DNA from: Luteitalea sp.
Lineage (GTDB): Bacteria; Acidobacteriota; Vicinamibacteria; Vicinamibacterales; Vicinamibacteraceae
Length of the DNA stretch: 64,000 bases
Direction: 5' to 3'
Assembly: GCA_009377495.1 (NCBI GenBank)
Contig: WHTZ01000030.1
Location: forward strand, 1 to 64,000
Made by a program: the position numbers and the translations under genes. A model generated the notes under the pieces. The model was not told the origin of the DNA, ran no database searches, and worked only from the letters and a program-made list of their open reading frames with translations. Of this stretch, positions 47,517 to 57,134 are shown in pieces (within the stretch, counting starts at the first letter, position 1; every line of letters begins with the position of its first letter).

Positions 47517-50137
47517 ACTGGATAAAGCAGCTCCTCTCGCGCCGGCAGCTTGATCGAGATCTCAGGGAAGAAATCCAGGAACATCTCGATGAGAGCATCG
47601 AGGAGCTCGTCGCGGGCGGCATGTCACGTGACGACGCCACGCGCGCCGCACGCCGTGCATTCGGGAACATCACGCGGACCAGGGATCGAAGTCGCGACGT
47701 GTGGCGGTGGAGGGCCGTCGAGGACTTCTTTGTCGACGTCCATTTCGCACTCCGCCAGCTTCGCAAGTCACCGACGTTCGCGTTGGCAAGCGTGCTGACC
47801 CTTGCCCTCGGCATCGGCGCCAACACCGCCATATTCAGCGTCGTCAATGCCGTGATTCTGCGTCCGCTACCGTATCCGGATCCGGATCGGCTCGTCTCGG
47901 TCCAATCACGGGACACTCGAGGCACACCCCACCCGGCAGCCCTGTCATATCCCACCTTCTTCGACTTCCGACGCGACAATGACGTCTTCGAGCACATCGC
48001 GTCCTTCCGAGACACGCAGCTCTCTCTGACGGGATCGGGACGACCGGTCAGGCTTCGCGGCGCCATCGTGTCCTGGGATCTGTTCGCAGTGCTCAAGACC
48101 GCGCCTGCGCTCGGGCGCGGCTTCTTGCCACACGAGGAAGAGGCGGGTGCGCGCGTCGTCGTCTTGAGCCACGGACTCTGGAGTACGCGATATGGCGGCG
48201 ATCCGGACATCGTCGGTCGAGCGATCACACTCAACCGCGAAGCGTACACGGTCGTGGGCGTGGCACCGGCTGGTTTCAATTTTCCCGCCCTGAGCGATAC
48301 CGTCGATCTCTGGACGACGCTGGCTTTGGATGCCACGTCGGCGACCCAGCGGGGGAGTCGCATGTTGAATGCGATAGCGCGTCTCCGGCCCGGGGTGACG
48401 GTGGAGCAGGCGCAAACCCACATGGATGCGGTTGCCGCTGCGCTCGTAGAACGATATCCCGATCAGAACAAAAGTATTGCGAGCACGTACGTGCGACCGA
48501 TGCTGGATCGGCTTGTCGGCGACACTCGTGAGCCGTTCCTGGTGCTGCTCGGAGCCGTGGGGCTGATCTTGCTGATTGCGTGTGCGAACATCGCGAGCTT
48601 GCTGCTCGCTCGCATGACCGAGCGAGCGCGGGAATTCGCCCTGCGCGCAGCGATCGGCGCAGGCCAGGGCAGGCTTGTCCGGCAACTCGTCACCGAAAGC
48701 CTGACGCTGTCCCTCATCGCGTGCACGGCAGGAGTGCTGACCGCGATAGGGCTGCTCCGTTGGGCGCTGCCGCTCGCGGGCGACAGCGTTCCACGCATCC
48801 TGCAGTCCAACGTCGATGGCCGGGTTCTCATCTTCTCCATTGCGCTTGCCGTGCTGACCGGCATCCTGGTCAGCGTCGCGCCGGCGCTTCGGCTGGCAAG
48901 GGTCGACGTTGTCGATCCGCTCAAGGCGGGAGCGCGCACTAGTACGGATACATCCGGTGGTTTGCGGAGCACGCTCGTCGTCGCACAAATTGCGCTGTGC
49001 TTGGTGCTTCTGTGCGGCGCCACTTTGCTCGTCGCCAGCTTTCTCAACCTGGTGGGGCGTGATCTCGGCTTCCAGCCGGAGCGCCTCCTGACCTTCAGCC
49101 TCAACCTGCCGGGTGCCGAGTATCCCGCGGCCCGACAGCACGATTTCTATGATCGGCTGCTCGAACGTTTGCAGAGCCTACCGGACGTCACGGCCGCTGC
49201 CGTGGCAAGGCCGCTGCCGCTGACCGGCAGCCAGATGACCATCAGCTTCAACATTGAACAGCGGCCGACGCCCCCGTGGGAACGACCATCGTCGAACATG
49301 GCGATTGTGTCACCGGGCTATTTCAAAGCCATCGGGACCCCGCTCCTCGAAGGTCGTGCGCTGACCGAGCAGGATGACGCAGCTCGACCGCCCGTGCTCG
49401 TTGTGAATCGCGCGTTCGCAGACAAGTTCTTTCCAGGCGACGAGATCGTTGGCAAGCGCATCGAACCGGGCGCATCGTTGAACGAGGGAGGCACCACGAT
49501 GCGCGAGATCGTTGGTATCGTCGACAGCGTGAGGCAGTCCCCATTGAGCTCAGAGGAGGAGCCGATCTACTACTTCGCCTACCGGCAACTGCCGTGGTGT
49601 TGTCCATCCGTGGTCGTGCGCACGTCAGCGTCTCCGTTGGCGATCGAGTCTTCGCTGCGAGCAGTCGTCGAATCGATGGACGCGCAGCTGCCCATCTACG
49701 ACGTTCGGACTGCCGAAGACCTATTGTCCACGGGCATCGCAGGACCACGTTTCCTGACCACGTTGTTTGCAAGCTTCGCTGCTCTTGCGCTCCTGCTCAC
49801 GGCCGTCGGTCTCTATGGTGTCATTGCCTATTCCGTGGCACGGCGGACTCGCGAGATGGGCGTGCGGATCGCCTTGGGCGCCAGCCGCGCCACGGTTCTC
49901 GCGATGGTCTTGAAGAAGGCGATGTTCCTGGTGGTGATGGGAATCGGCGTTGGGCTCGTTGGCACGCTTGCCGGAGCGCAGCTCGTGGCCAAGATGCTCT
50001 ATGGCGTTGCGCCTCACGAGCCGCGGCTGCTCGTTCTCGCTTGCTCTGTTGTCACAATCACCGCGGCCGTGGCGGCGTATCTCCCAGCGCGCCGGGCGGC
50101 AACAATCGATCCGATGCAGGCACTGCGGAGCGAATAA
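47513..50137 (+). CDS. ADOP-family duplicated permease 6
   Basis: An 874-residue intact permease with prefix QLDRDLREEIQEHLDESIEEL, FtsX/MacB half 1 (LASVLTLALGIGANTAIFSVVNAV, GLILLIACANIASLLLARM) and half 2 (STLVVAQIALCLVLLCGATLLV, end RRAATIDPMQALRSE). It is co-translated with PadR 4. The TAA is directly followed by the stop of the convergent small membrane gene with no spacer, so any terminator would lie inside one of the two genes. Confidence 0.92.
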   Translation: MNWIKQLLSRRQLDRDLREEIQEHLDESIEELVAGGMSRDDATRAARRAFGNITRTRDRSRDVWRWRAVEDFFVDVHFALRQLRKSPTFALASVLTLALGIGANTAIFSVVNAVILRPLPYPDPDRLVSVQSRDTRGTPHPAALSYPTFFDFRRDNDVFEHIASFRDTQLSLTGSGRPVRLRGAIVSWDLFAVLKTAPALGRGFLPHEEEAGARVVVLSHGLWSTRYGGDPDIVGRAITLNREAYTVVGVAPAGFNFPALSDTVDLWTTLALDATSATQRGSRMLNAIARLRPGVTVEQAQTHMDAVAAALVERYPDQNKSIASTYVRPMLDRLVGDTREPFLVLLGAVGLILLIACANIASLLLARMTERAREFALRAAIGAGQGRLVRQLVTESLTLSLIACTAGVLTAIGLLRWALPLAGDSVPRILQSNVDGRVLIFSIALAVLTGILVSVAPALRLARVDVVDPLKAGARTSTDTSGGLRSTLVVAQIALCLVLLCGATLLVASFLNLVGRDLGFQPERLLTFSLNLPGAEYPAARQHDFYDRLLERLQSLPDVTAAAVARPLPLTGSQMTISFNIEQRPTPPWERPSSNMAIVSPGYFKAIGTPLLEGRALTEQDDAARPPVLVVNRAFADKFFPGDEIVGKRIEPGASLNEGGTTMREIVGIVDSVRQSPLSSEEEPIYYFAYRQLPWCCPSVVVRTSASPLAIESSLRAVVESMDAQLPIYDVRTAEDLLSTGIAGPRFLTTLFASFAALALLLTAVGLYGVIAYSVARRTREMGVRIALGASRATVLAMVLKKAMFLVVMGIGVGLVGTLAGAQLVAKMLYGVAPHEPRLLVLACSVVTITAAVAAYLPARRAATIDPMQALRSE

Positions 50138-50491
50138 TCACCCCGCCTGCCTTGCCGGCGTGCGACCGTACTTCTGCGTCGCGTAGCCCACGATCATCCC
50201 GAGCACGCTGCCAGGCAGCACGATCTCCCAGAAATACTGTCCGCCCGACACGGCGACGAGCGCCGCGAAGAACGCGCCCACGACAAGGCCAACCAGCAGG
50301 CCCTTCGGGAGGGAGCTCACGCGACGCGCGTACCATCCGACCAGCGCGCCGACGATGACTCCCTTCATGGTCGAACCGATGACGATACCGACAATTTGCG
50401 GGGCGGTCTCCGGGGCCGAGATGAGGGCCGTGAGGCCATCGAAGATGCCGAGAAAACCGCCGAGCAACAGTCCGAGCACAGGCTTGTTCAT
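50138..50491 (-). CDS. small four-helix membrane protein, unknown
   Basis: A 117-residue integral membrane protein from the ATG at 50491, where GGAGGG four bases upstream fixes the start. Four hydrophobic segments: VLGLLLGGFLGIFDGLTALI, GIVIGSTMKGVIVGALVGWYA, GLLVGLVVGAFFAALVAV and EIVLPGSVLGMIVGYATQ. It is rich in glycine, with repeated GxxxG. I recall it as a conserved hypothetical in several phyla; no function can be given. Convergent with ADOP 6. Confidence 0.75.
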   Translation of the reverse strand: MNKPVLGLLLGGFLGIFDGLTALISAPETAPQIVGIVIGSTMKGVIVGALVGWYARRVSSLPKGLLVGLVVGAFFAALVAVSGGQYFWEIVLPGSVLGMIVGYATQKYGRTPARQAG

Positions 50492-50571
50492 GAGCCCTCC
50501 GTTTTTAATGAATCTCTCTCGTTCCTTTACGCGAGCGCCACGGAATCTGTACGCGCCGTGCTGACGCGCGG

Positions 50572-51585
50572 CTAGGGCGCGAACCACAGCGCGACAAGCG
50601 TGCGCATCACGAGGTAAACCACGATGAGCACGATCGGGGTCCGATACAACGTGACGAACCGTTCCAGGCGGTCGAGCGGCCCCTCCGGATACGCCATCAC
50701 CGCCCCGCCCGCCCGGTAGCGCGTGAGGTCGTCAGCAAGCTCCTTGGCATCTGAATAACGATCCCGCGGCTCGTGGGCCATCGCCTTCACCGAGATGGCG
50801 CGTAATCGTCTCGACCCGTTTCTGAACGCCGCGAGGCGCCGACGGCGATCTGCGCGCTCGTCGAAGACCGGCTCGCGTCCCGTCAGGATGACGTGGAGGA
50901 TGACGCCGAGCGCGTACACGTCCGCCCGCGCATCGATCCCGGCGGCGCGTGCCTGCTCCGGAGCCATGAAGCCCGGGGTGCCGATGACCGTACCTCTCTC
51001 GGTAGCGCCGGGTACCACGTCCGCGGGCCCGTCAGTACGCGCGTCACCCGGATCCTCGGCGTTTGCCGTGGACAGCTTCGCAACGCCCCAGTCCAAGACG
51101 AGCACCTCTCCGTAACTGCCGACCATGATGTTCTGCGGCTTGAGATCACGGTGGATGATACCGCGCGCATGCGCGAACGCGACGGGATGGAGGATGCGCT
51201 CGAACAGCCCTAAACGATCGCTGAGGCTCATGGCGGCAAGATCGAGCTGGTCGAGCGTCCGTCCACTGACACGCTTCATCACATAGAAGGCGCGTCCGTC
51301 CGCGAGCGTTCCGACGTCGTGAATGGGCACGATCCCAGGATGCTCGAGCGCCGCCAGCACGCGCGCCTCGGCCTGCAAGCGCGCCGCGAGCGGGGCATGC
51401 GCGGCCGCCGTGTTCATCACCTTGATGGCCACCTCGCGCTGCAACGGCTCGTCGACGGCCCGATAGACCGTGCCCATTCCACCGCGCCCAAGCTCCTCGA
51501 TCACCGTGTATCGCGTACCGGAGAAATCAGGCCAGGTCGCGACGCGTTGGAGATGCCGCACGGTGCTGTCGGTGAGCCAGGTCAT
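50572..51585 (-). CDS. membrane-anchored Ser/Thr protein kinase
   Basis: A 337-residue kinase of the bacterial Hanks type. The glycine loop LGRGGMGTVYRA, lysine in VAIKVM, the catalytic loop HRDLKPQN, DWG in place of DFG (LDWGVAK) and the activation-end GTPGFMAPEQA are all present. The C-terminus has one helix (TPIVLIVVYLVMRTLVALW) and only three residues beyond it, so there is no outside sensor domain. Its ATG overlaps the stop of the ECF sigma gene by four bases, an indication that the kinase controls or reports to that sigma factor. Confidence 0.92.
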   Translation of the reverse strand: MTWLTDSTVRHLQRVATWPDFSGTRYTVIEELGRGGMGTVYRAVDEPLQREVAIKVMNTAAAHAPLAARLQAEARVLAALEHPGIVPIHDVGTLADGRAFYVMKRVSGRTLDQLDLAAMSLSDRLGLFERILHPVAFAHARGIIHRDLKPQNIMVGSYGEVLVLDWGVAKLSTANAEDPGDARTDGPADVVPGATERGTVIGTPGFMAPEQARAAGIDARADVYALGVILHVILTGREPVFDERADRRRRLAAFRNGSRRLRAISVKAMAHEPRDRYSDAKELADDLTRYRAGGAVMAYPEGPLDRLERFVTLYRTPIVLIVVYLVMRTLVALWFAP

Positions 51586-52334
51586 GGCAGATCGATGCCG
51601 AATAGATCCCGGCCCTCCGCACGGAACTCGGCGTCGGTGGCCGTGGCGGCGCGCAGTTGTTCGAGCGCACGCGTGCGGAAGAGTCGCCGGACGAACGCGA
51701 GATGATTGGTGACCTGATGCACGGTGAGGCCCTCGGCTGACGCGAGGTCGGCGTAAGTCGGGCGTTCGTCTTGCGCGAGGTCGTACCGCTCGAACAGCGT
51801 GAAGGGCACCGTGCGTCCCCTCGCCGCACATTCCTCACGCACTTGCCGGACCGTTCGTGCAAACAGGTCACGCACGAACTCACGATGAAAATAATCGTCC
51901 AGATCGGTGGCGTCGGCCACATCGTGCTGGCGGAGCTCCCCCTCGGCCGTTTCGAACTCTAGAGCGACGATGCGAAGGCGGCCTCCGCGCCGAGCGGCGC
52001 GAGCGGCTGCTCGTTCGTTCATCACGAAGCGGTCCACACATACCCGCAGGAATGTCCGGAACCTGGCGCGAGATGGGTCGAAGGCGTCGAGGTAAGCCTT
52101 GTCGAGCGCCGTCGCAAGGAAGGCCTGCGTGTGATCTTCAGCCTCGGGCTCCGGAAGCTGCCACTTCACGCGCAGGTACTTGTAGATAGGCTTCCAGTAC
52201 GAGCGCACGAGCGCATCGAAGCCCTCCTGCCGGACCTCGTGACTCGCGCTGCGCATCCGCTCGAGGATCGAGAGGCGGGTAGCCGGAAACGGAGCCGGCC
52301 ACCGCCCACCGGATGAATTTTCGATCGACTGCAC
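51582..52334 (-). CDS. ECF sigma factor linked to the Ser/Thr kinase
   Basis: About 250 residues from a GTG at 52334 (a TTG at 52391 is possible; neither has a good ribosome site). FDALVRSYWKPIYKYLRVKW begins region 2, EAEDHTQAFLATAL follows, and TYADLASAEGLTVHQVTNHLAFVRRLF is region 4. It has a long linker between them. Sigma factors of this type are usually found with Hanks-type kinases, and here the two genes overlap. Phosphorylation in place of an anti-sigma factor is a known scheme for such ECF groups; for this pair it is inferred. Confidence 0.85.
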   Translation of the reverse strand: MQSIENSSGGRWPAPFPATRLSILERMRSASHEVRQEGFDALVRSYWKPIYKYLRVKWQLPEPEAEDHTQAFLATALDKAYLDAFDPSRARFRTFLRVCVDRFVMNERAAARAARRGGRLRIVALEFETAEGELRQHDVADATDLDDYFHREFVRDLFARTVRQVREECAARGRTVPFTLFERYDLAQDERPTYADLASAEGLTVHQVTNHLAFVRRLFRTRALEQLRAATATDAEFRAEGRDLFGIDLP

Positions 52335-52416
52335 GACGCGTCTACTCGGTGGACGTGTCGTGTAGGCTAACCTGGGCGAGAGGTGCAACACAACCGAAAC
52401 CGCTACGCCGAAACCG

Positions 52417-52785
52417 CTACGCTGCGGCGGGGTCGGGCTGCATCAAACCGAGCATGTTCTGTTCGGTATCCAGGAAGTACGCCACCCAGCCGATGCCCTG
52501 GACAGCCATCCTCGGGACAACGACACGGCCGCCCGCGCGCTCGATCGCTGTGACGGTCTGATCGAGCGAAGCCACGTCGATGACGTTGACCGGTGAAGCC
52601 CCGGGCTGTTGACGGCGCATCAGGCCACCGTCGATACCGGGCTGTTCGCCCGGCCCGGTGGTCACCAGCCAGTAGTCCATCGGGCCGTCCCACCGCTGGA
52701 AGCTCCAGCCAAACACGCCTTCGTAGAATGCGACGGCTCGTGTTGGGTCGTCCGCCGGTAGCTCGAAATGAATCACGCGGGGCAT
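52417..52785 (-). CDS. VOC-family (glyoxalase-like) protein
   Basis: A 122-residue single-domain vicinal-oxygen-chelate protein: VIHFELPADDPTRAVAFYEGVFGWSFQRW is the first beta-alpha-beta unit, and VVVPRMAVQGIGWVAYFLDTEQNMLGLMQP the second with the terminal metal-ligand Glu or Gln position. AGGAGG eight bases upstream fixes the ATG at 52785. Substrate and reaction are unknown. It is divergent from the ArsR-methyltransferase 2 gene. Confidence 0.88.
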   Translation of the reverse strand: MPRVIHFELPADDPTRAVAFYEGVFGWSFQRWDGPMDYWLVTTGPGEQPGIDGGLMRRQQPGASPVNVIDVASLDQTVTAIERAGGRVVVPRMAVQGIGWVAYFLDTEQNMLGLMQPDPAAA

Positions 52786-52897
52786 GTCATGTTCCTCCTG
52801 TGACACGAGGCCCGAAAAGCGGGCCACAGGTTCCTATTACGGAGTTCGCCCCTCTTCTGTACTGGGACGCCCCCACACCTTGACATCGCCCTGGCAC

Positions 52898-52926
52898 TAT
52901 AATACGCTCAATCCGGATGGACGGAT
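52898..52926 (+). promoter_or_regulatory. -10 element and operator candidate of ArsR-methyltransferase 2
   Basis: A perfect TATAAT at 52898-52903 is followed by ATCCGGATGGACGGAT (52911-52926), with five-base perfect arms ATCCG/CGGAT ending two bases before the ATG. It corresponds in size and place to the element before the first copy (23858-23873). A TTGACA at 52880 is only 12 bases from the TATAAT, so the -35 is unclear. Confidence 0.45.
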
Positions 52927-52928
52927 AA

Positions 52929-53876
52929 ATGGCGGCTGGATCTGCAGCCATTCTCGACGATTTGTCGGTTCTTGGTGACCTGAACCGAGCGCGCGTGCTC
53001 CTGGCTCTCGAAGCGCAAGAGTTGGCGGTGTCCGAGATCTGTGATGTGCTGCGATTACCGCAGTCGACCGTCAGCCGCCACCTCAAGACGCTCACCGACG
53101 ACGCGTGGCTCGTTTCGCGACGCGAGGGAACGAGCCGGTTCTACAGCGCGTCGCTGAGCGCGCTGCCGGCATCGAGTCGCCGTCTCTGGGGATTGGTCCG
53201 CGAGGAGGTGGCGGGAACGCCCACCGCCGCGCAAGACGCGCGTCGGCTGCAGCGCGCCATCGAGGCCAGGCGTGCGACCTCGCGCGCCTTCTTCGCGAGC
53301 GCCGCGGGGGAGTGGGACCGGCTGCGCGATGATCTGTTCGGGCCGACGTCGCACCTACTGTCGTGTCTGGCCTTGCTGGATCCGAAGACTGTACTGGCGG
53401 ACCTCGGTTGTGGAACCGGGCGCGCCTCAGCCGCCCTCGCGCCGTGGGTTACACGTGTGCATGCCATCGACGGTTCCGAGGAGATGCTACGCGCAGCTCG
53501 ATCGCGGCTCGAGCCATATCCGAACGTCGAGGTTCGACAGGCGAATCTCGAAAGCCTACCGCTCGAAGACCAGTCGGTGGATCTCGCGCTACTCTTGCTG
53601 GTGTTGCACCACATTGCGGAGCCTGCCCGGGTTCTGGCAGAGGTAAGCCGCGTGCTTCGCCGCGGCGGGACGCTCGTCGTCACCGACATGACGCCGCACG
53701 AGCACGAAGAGTATCGGCAGCAAATGGGTCACGTGTGGCTTGGTTTCTCGGATGAGCAGATCGAGCGATCGGCGCTCGACAACGGTTTCAGCTCATGCCA
53801 CATCCACGCGCTTCCGCCCGATGCACGCGCGGAGGGCCCGGCGCTGTTCGTCGCAAGAGCTGTGGCAGGGCGATAG
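52929..53876 (+). CDS. ArsR-SAM methyltransferase fusion 2, SahR-like regulator
   Basis: A 315-residue fusion like the one at 23882 but clearly diverged from it. ArsR part (about 8-85): LSVLGDLNRARVLLALEAQELAV and LRLPQSTVSRHLKTLTDDAWLV. Methyltransferase part (about 130-300): LADLGCGTGRASAALAPW, VHAIDGSEEML and LLLLVLHHIAEPARVLAEV. It is followed by ahcY, which removes S-adenosylhomocysteine, so a ligand-sensing role for the methyltransferase domain makes sense. The ATG at 52929 has no ribosome site. The gap to ahcY holds the inverted copy of the palindromic repeat that lies between copy 1 and metH. Confidence 0.84.
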   Translation: MAAGSAAILDDLSVLGDLNRARVLLALEAQELAVSEICDVLRLPQSTVSRHLKTLTDDAWLVSRREGTSRFYSASLSALPASSRRLWGLVREEVAGTPTAAQDARRLQRAIEARRATSRAFFASAAGEWDRLRDDLFGPTSHLLSCLALLDPKTVLADLGCGTGRASAALAPWVTRVHAIDGSEEMLRAARSRLEPYPNVEVRQANLESLPLEDQSVDLALLLLVLHHIAEPARVLAEVSRVLRRGGTLVVTDMTPHEHEEYRQQMGHVWLGFSDEQIERSALDNGFSSCHIHALPPDARAEGPALFVARAVAGR

Positions 53877-53920
53877 CGTGACGCGGTGGCAAGATAGCTA
53901 GCTGAGACGATAGTGGTGGG

Positions 53921-54078
53921 TGGTAGGGCGCCCCTTTAGGGGCGCCGTCTTCGGAACGTCGGCGGTGGACGGCGCGGCTAACCGCCTCCGCCAAGGCTAC
54001 GGCGGTCCACCTTCGCGCTTCGCGCTACGGCGGACTCGTCCGCCGTAGCTTCAGCGAAGGCGGAAGCCGCGCCCTACT
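53921..54078. repeat. composite palindromic repeat between regulator 2 and ahcY
   Basis: From 53971 (GGCGCGGCTAACCGCC) to 54077 (GGAAGCCGCGCCCTAC) this is the reverse complement of the 24819 block, with one 33-base-type unit and without the extra hairpins. At its left end GGGCGCCCC-TTTA-GGGGCGCC forms a further hairpin. Confidence 0.8.
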
Positions 54079-54127
54079 GTCTACCGCGCTCAGCGGCCTC
54101 TAGGCCGCGCGATCAAAAGGAGAATCC

Positions 54128-55630
54128 ATGGGCGTAGCCGTGAGTGAAAAGGTACACGCGTTCGAGGCGGCCAAGCAGGCTGGCCGACCGCCGTTCAAGG
54201 TCAAAGACCTGTCGCTGGCCGATTGGGGCCGTAAAGAGATTCGTCTGGCCGAGCACGAGATGCCCGGCCTCATGGCCATCCGCAAGCGTTACGCGGGCCA
54301 AGCGCCGCTCGCAGGCGCGCGCGTCATGGGCAGCCTGCACATGACGGTGCAGACGGCTGTGCTGATTGAAACGCTTGCCGAGCTCGGCGCCGACGTACGC
54401 TGGGTCTCGTGCAACATCTTCTCGACCCAGGACCACGCCGCGGCGGCAGTGGCCGTCGGACGACCAGACACGGGCGGCACGCCGGAGAACCCGCGCGGCA
54501 TTCCCGTCTTCGCGTGGAAAGGGGAGACGCTCGACGAGTACTGGTGGTGTACCAGCGAGGCGCTGCGCTGGCCCGACGGCGCCGGTCCCACGCTGATCGT
54601 GGACGATGGCGGCGATGCGACGTTGCTCGTTCACAAGGGCGTCGAGTTCGAGCAGGCGGGTCGAGTGCCTGACTTCGATTCGGACAAAGATCCTGAAGAG
54701 TGGGGCGTGATCCTCGATCTGCTGCGCAAGGTGCTCGCCGAGAGCCCTACCGAGTGGACGGCAATGGCGCCGCAGATCAAGGGTGTCAGCGAGGAGACAA
54801 CCACCGGTGTGCACCGCCTCTATCAGATGCAAGAGGCCGGCACGTTGCTATTCCCAGCCATCAACGTGAACGACTCCGTCACCAAGAGCAAGTTCGACAA
54901 CATCTACGGTTGCCGGCATTCACTGATCGACGGCTTGAACCGTGCGACCGATGTGATGCTCGGCGGCAAGGTCGCCGTGGTCTGCGGCTACGGCGAAGTG
55001 GGGAAGGGGTGCGCCCAGGCGCTGCGCGGCCAAGGCTGCCGGGTAATCGTCACCGAGATCGATCCGATTTGTGCGCTGCAAGCGGCAATGGAGGGCTACG
55101 AGGTGAAGCCGCTCGACGAGGTGGTCGAGCAGGCCGACATCTTCGTGAGCGCCACCGGCAACTACAACGTGATTACGGTCGCCCACATGCAGCGCATGAA
55201 GGACAAGGCCATTGTTGGCAACATCGGTCACTTCGATAACGAGATCGACATGGCTGGCCTGAAGAAAGTGCCCGGCGTCCGGCGAGAGAATATCAAGCCC
55301 CAGTACGACGAGTTTGTGTTCCCAGACGGTCGTAGCATTCTGATCCTGGCCGAGGGCCGGCTGCTGAACCTCGGATGCGCGACGGGGCACCCGAGCTTCG
55401 TGATGTCGGCGTCGTTCACCAATCAGGTGCTCGCGCAGCTCGAGCTGCACACCAACAGCGGCGCCTACGAGAAGCAAGTGTACATGCTGCCGAAAAAGCT
55501 GGACGAGGAAGTGGCGCGACTCCACCTCGATCAGCTCGGTGTGAAGCTGACGAAGCTGACGCCGGAGCAGGCGACCTACATCGGCGTCCCTGTGGACGGT
55601 CCGTACAAGGCGTCGCACTATCGATACTGA
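54128..55630 (+). CDS. ahcY: adenosylhomocysteinase
   Basis: A 500-residue enzyme that splits S-adenosylhomocysteine to adenosine and homocysteine, which feeds MetH and relieves product inhibition of methyltransferases. AAGGAG six bases upstream of the ATG. Landmarks: [43 protein letters not shown] with the catalytic Lys/Asp, NAD loop CGYGEVGKG starting at G287, and the conserved C-terminal YKASHYRY. It is 251 bases downstream of its putative SahR-like regulator, the spacer being mostly palindromic repeat. The long form (about 500 instead of 430) carries the insert common in bacteria. Confidence 0.97.
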   Translation: MGVAVSEKVHAFEAAKQAGRPPFKVKDLSLADWGRKEIRLAEHEMPGLMAIRKRYAGQAPLAGARVMGSLHMTVQTAVLIETLAELGADVRWVSCNIFSTQDHAAAAVAVGRPDTGGTPENPRGIPVFAWKGETLDEYWWCTSEALRWPDGAGPTLIVDDGGDATLLVHKGVEFEQAGRVPDFDSDKDPEEWGVILDLLRKVLAESPTEWTAMAPQIKGVSEETTTGVHRLYQMQEAGTLLFPAINVNDSVTKSKFDNIYGCRHSLIDGLNRATDVMLGGKVAVVCGYGEVGKGCAQALRGQGCRVIVTEIDPICALQAAMEGYEVKPLDEVVEQADIFVSATGNYNVITVAHMQRMKDKAIVGNIGHFDNEIDMAGLKKVPGVRRENIKPQYDEFVFPDGRSILILAEGRLLNLGCATGHPSFVMSASFTNQVLAQLELHTNSGAYEKQVYMLPKKLDEEVARLHLDQLGVKLTKLTPEQATYIGVPVDGPYKASHYRY

Positions 55631-55649
55631 GCGGAGCACCCTCAACCAG

Positions 55650-56546
55650 TCACTTTCCAAACCGGATGCGGGCAACGACGGGGAAGTGATCCGATGGGTA
55701 CCGGCCATCGCGGCTGGTGCGGATGATAGCGGCGTCGAGCACCTCGGTGGTCGGCTCAGTGAATACGTAGTCGATCTTGTCGCCGCTGACGTTTCCGTCC
55801 TTGAACCCGTTGAAGGTGCCGACCGTGGCCTCCGCCGGATGTCGCACCCGAAATGTGTCGACGAGGAACGCGCTGCCGTCTGGGAGCTTGTGAAGTACGC
55901 GCACGGCTGGGTTGTCCTCGCCGGCATTGAAGTCTCCCGTGACCACCACAGGCGCCTGTGGCTCCCGCTTGCGGATCATGTCGGCGAGCAGAGCCGAGCT
56001 GCGCTCGCGCGACGGCTGTGAGCGATGATCGAGGTGCAGATTGTAGGCGTAGAAGCGTGCGCCAGAGCGATCGGCGAAACGCGCCCAGGTGCAGATGCGC
56101 GTGATCGTGTTGCCCCACGACATCGACCCGGGCACGCGCGGCGTGTCTGAGAACCAGAAGGTGTCGCTCACCTCTGGCGTGAACCGTTCGCGCCGATAGA
56201 GAATCGCTGAGTACTCGCCTTCCGTCTTTCCATCGTCACGCCCGACGCCGACCATGGCGAAGTGGGGCAGCGCTTCGAGAATCTCCTCGATCTGGAAGTG
56301 GAGGGCCTCTTGTAGACCCACGATATCCGGCCCCTCATCACGTATGACCTCGAAGAGCAGGTCCCGGCGCGCCTCCCAGCGGTCGGGCCCATCGTCCGCC
56401 GTGCCGTAACGGATGTTGAAGCTCATGACCACGAGTGGCTGCGCCCGTTCCCCCTGCTCGTTCCAAGCCGCCCCCATCGATGTCCAGCTCGCCAACAGCC
56501 AGCATCCCATCCAAGCGCTTACGGCGCAGAATGATGTTTTCCTCAT
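55650..56546 (-). CDS. exported endonuclease/exonuclease/phosphatase-family protein
   Basis: A 298-residue protein from the ATG at 56546 (a GTG at 56561 is possible). An export signal (RKTSFCAVSAWMGCWLLASW) precedes an EEP fold: VMSFNIRYGTADDG with the catalytic Asn, GLQEAL with the metal-binding Glu, VVTGDFNAG, and SDHFPVVARI at the end. The spread of residues suits a phosphodiesterase or phosphatase in the periplasm; such genes often act on sugar phosphates or nucleotides. It is convergent with ahcY, 19 bases apart. Confidence 0.87.
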   Translation of the reverse strand: MRKTSFCAVSAWMGCWLLASWTSMGAAWNEQGERAQPLVVMSFNIRYGTADDGPDRWEARRDLLFEVIRDEGPDIVGLQEALHFQIEEILEALPHFAMVGVGRDDGKTEGEYSAILYRRERFTPEVSDTFWFSDTPRVPGSMSWGNTITRICTWARFADRSGARFYAYNLHLDHRSQPSRERSSALLADMIRKREPQAPVVVTGDFNAGEDNPAVRVLHKLPDGSAFLVDTFRVRHPAEATVGTFNGFKDGNVSGDKIDYVFTEPTTEVLDAAIIRTSRDGRYPSDHFPVVARIRFGK

Positions 56547-56568
56547 GTGACACGCAATCACAATACGT

Positions 56569-57039
56569 TCACGGCAGCGCCTGAACGGCTTGTAACACTT
56601 CAGTGGCGTGTTTGTTCACGTCCACCTTGTCCCAGCGTTTCGCCACCTTGCCGCGGCCATCGATGAGATAGCTGATTCGAGCCACGCCCATGAACTTCCG
56701 GCCGTACATACTCCGTTGTTGCCAAGCACCGTATTTGTCGGCCACCACGTGGTCATGGTCGGCGAGCAAGGGGAACGTGAGGCCGTGCTTCGTAGCAAAG
56801 CGCGCCTTGCTCGCCGTATCGAGAATGCTCACACCGAACACGGTGGCCCCACGCTTGCGAAGCTCGGTCAGGCCTGCTTCGAAGTTGCACGCTTCCTTCG
56901 TGCATCCGGGCGTGTCGTCCTTGGGATAGAAGTAGAGGACGACCGGCCGCCCAGCATAGTCGGATAGACGATGTATCTGGTTATGTTGATCCTTCAGCGA
57001 GAACGCGGGAGCTTTTCGCCCGGGCTCGACAAGCGGCAT
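56569..57039 (-). CDS. bcp: thiol peroxidase Bcp (peroxiredoxin Q)
   Basis: A 156-residue atypical two-cysteine peroxiredoxin. Peroxidatic C46 and resolving C51 are in DDTPGCTKEACNF, with VVLYFYPKDD ahead and FATKHGLTFPLLADHD after. It reduces hydroperoxides with electrons from thioredoxin. GAGGTT six bases before the ATG at 57039 decides the start. It is 22 bases upstream of the EEP gene and may be co-transcribed with it. Confidence 0.95.
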   Translation of the reverse strand: MPLVEPGRKAPAFSLKDQHNQIHRLSDYAGRPVVLYFYPKDDTPGCTKEACNFEAGLTELRKRGATVFGVSILDTASKARFATKHGLTFPLLADHDHVVADKYGAWQQRSMYGRKFMGVARISYLIDGRGKVAKRWDKVDVNKHATEVLQAVQALP

Positions 57040-57134
57040 CGATGAACCTCCAATGTTGTCGTGATGCACACGTCAGCCCGACACACGCACCAGCAGGTCG
57101 CGTTCAGCCAACATGTTCTGACCCCGTCTGACCA

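Noticed and set aside
52880..52903. TTGACA followed by TATAAT as a promoter for ArsR-methyltransferase 2
   Set aside because: The spacer is 12 bases, too short for sigma70; only the TATAAT is kept as a possible -10.
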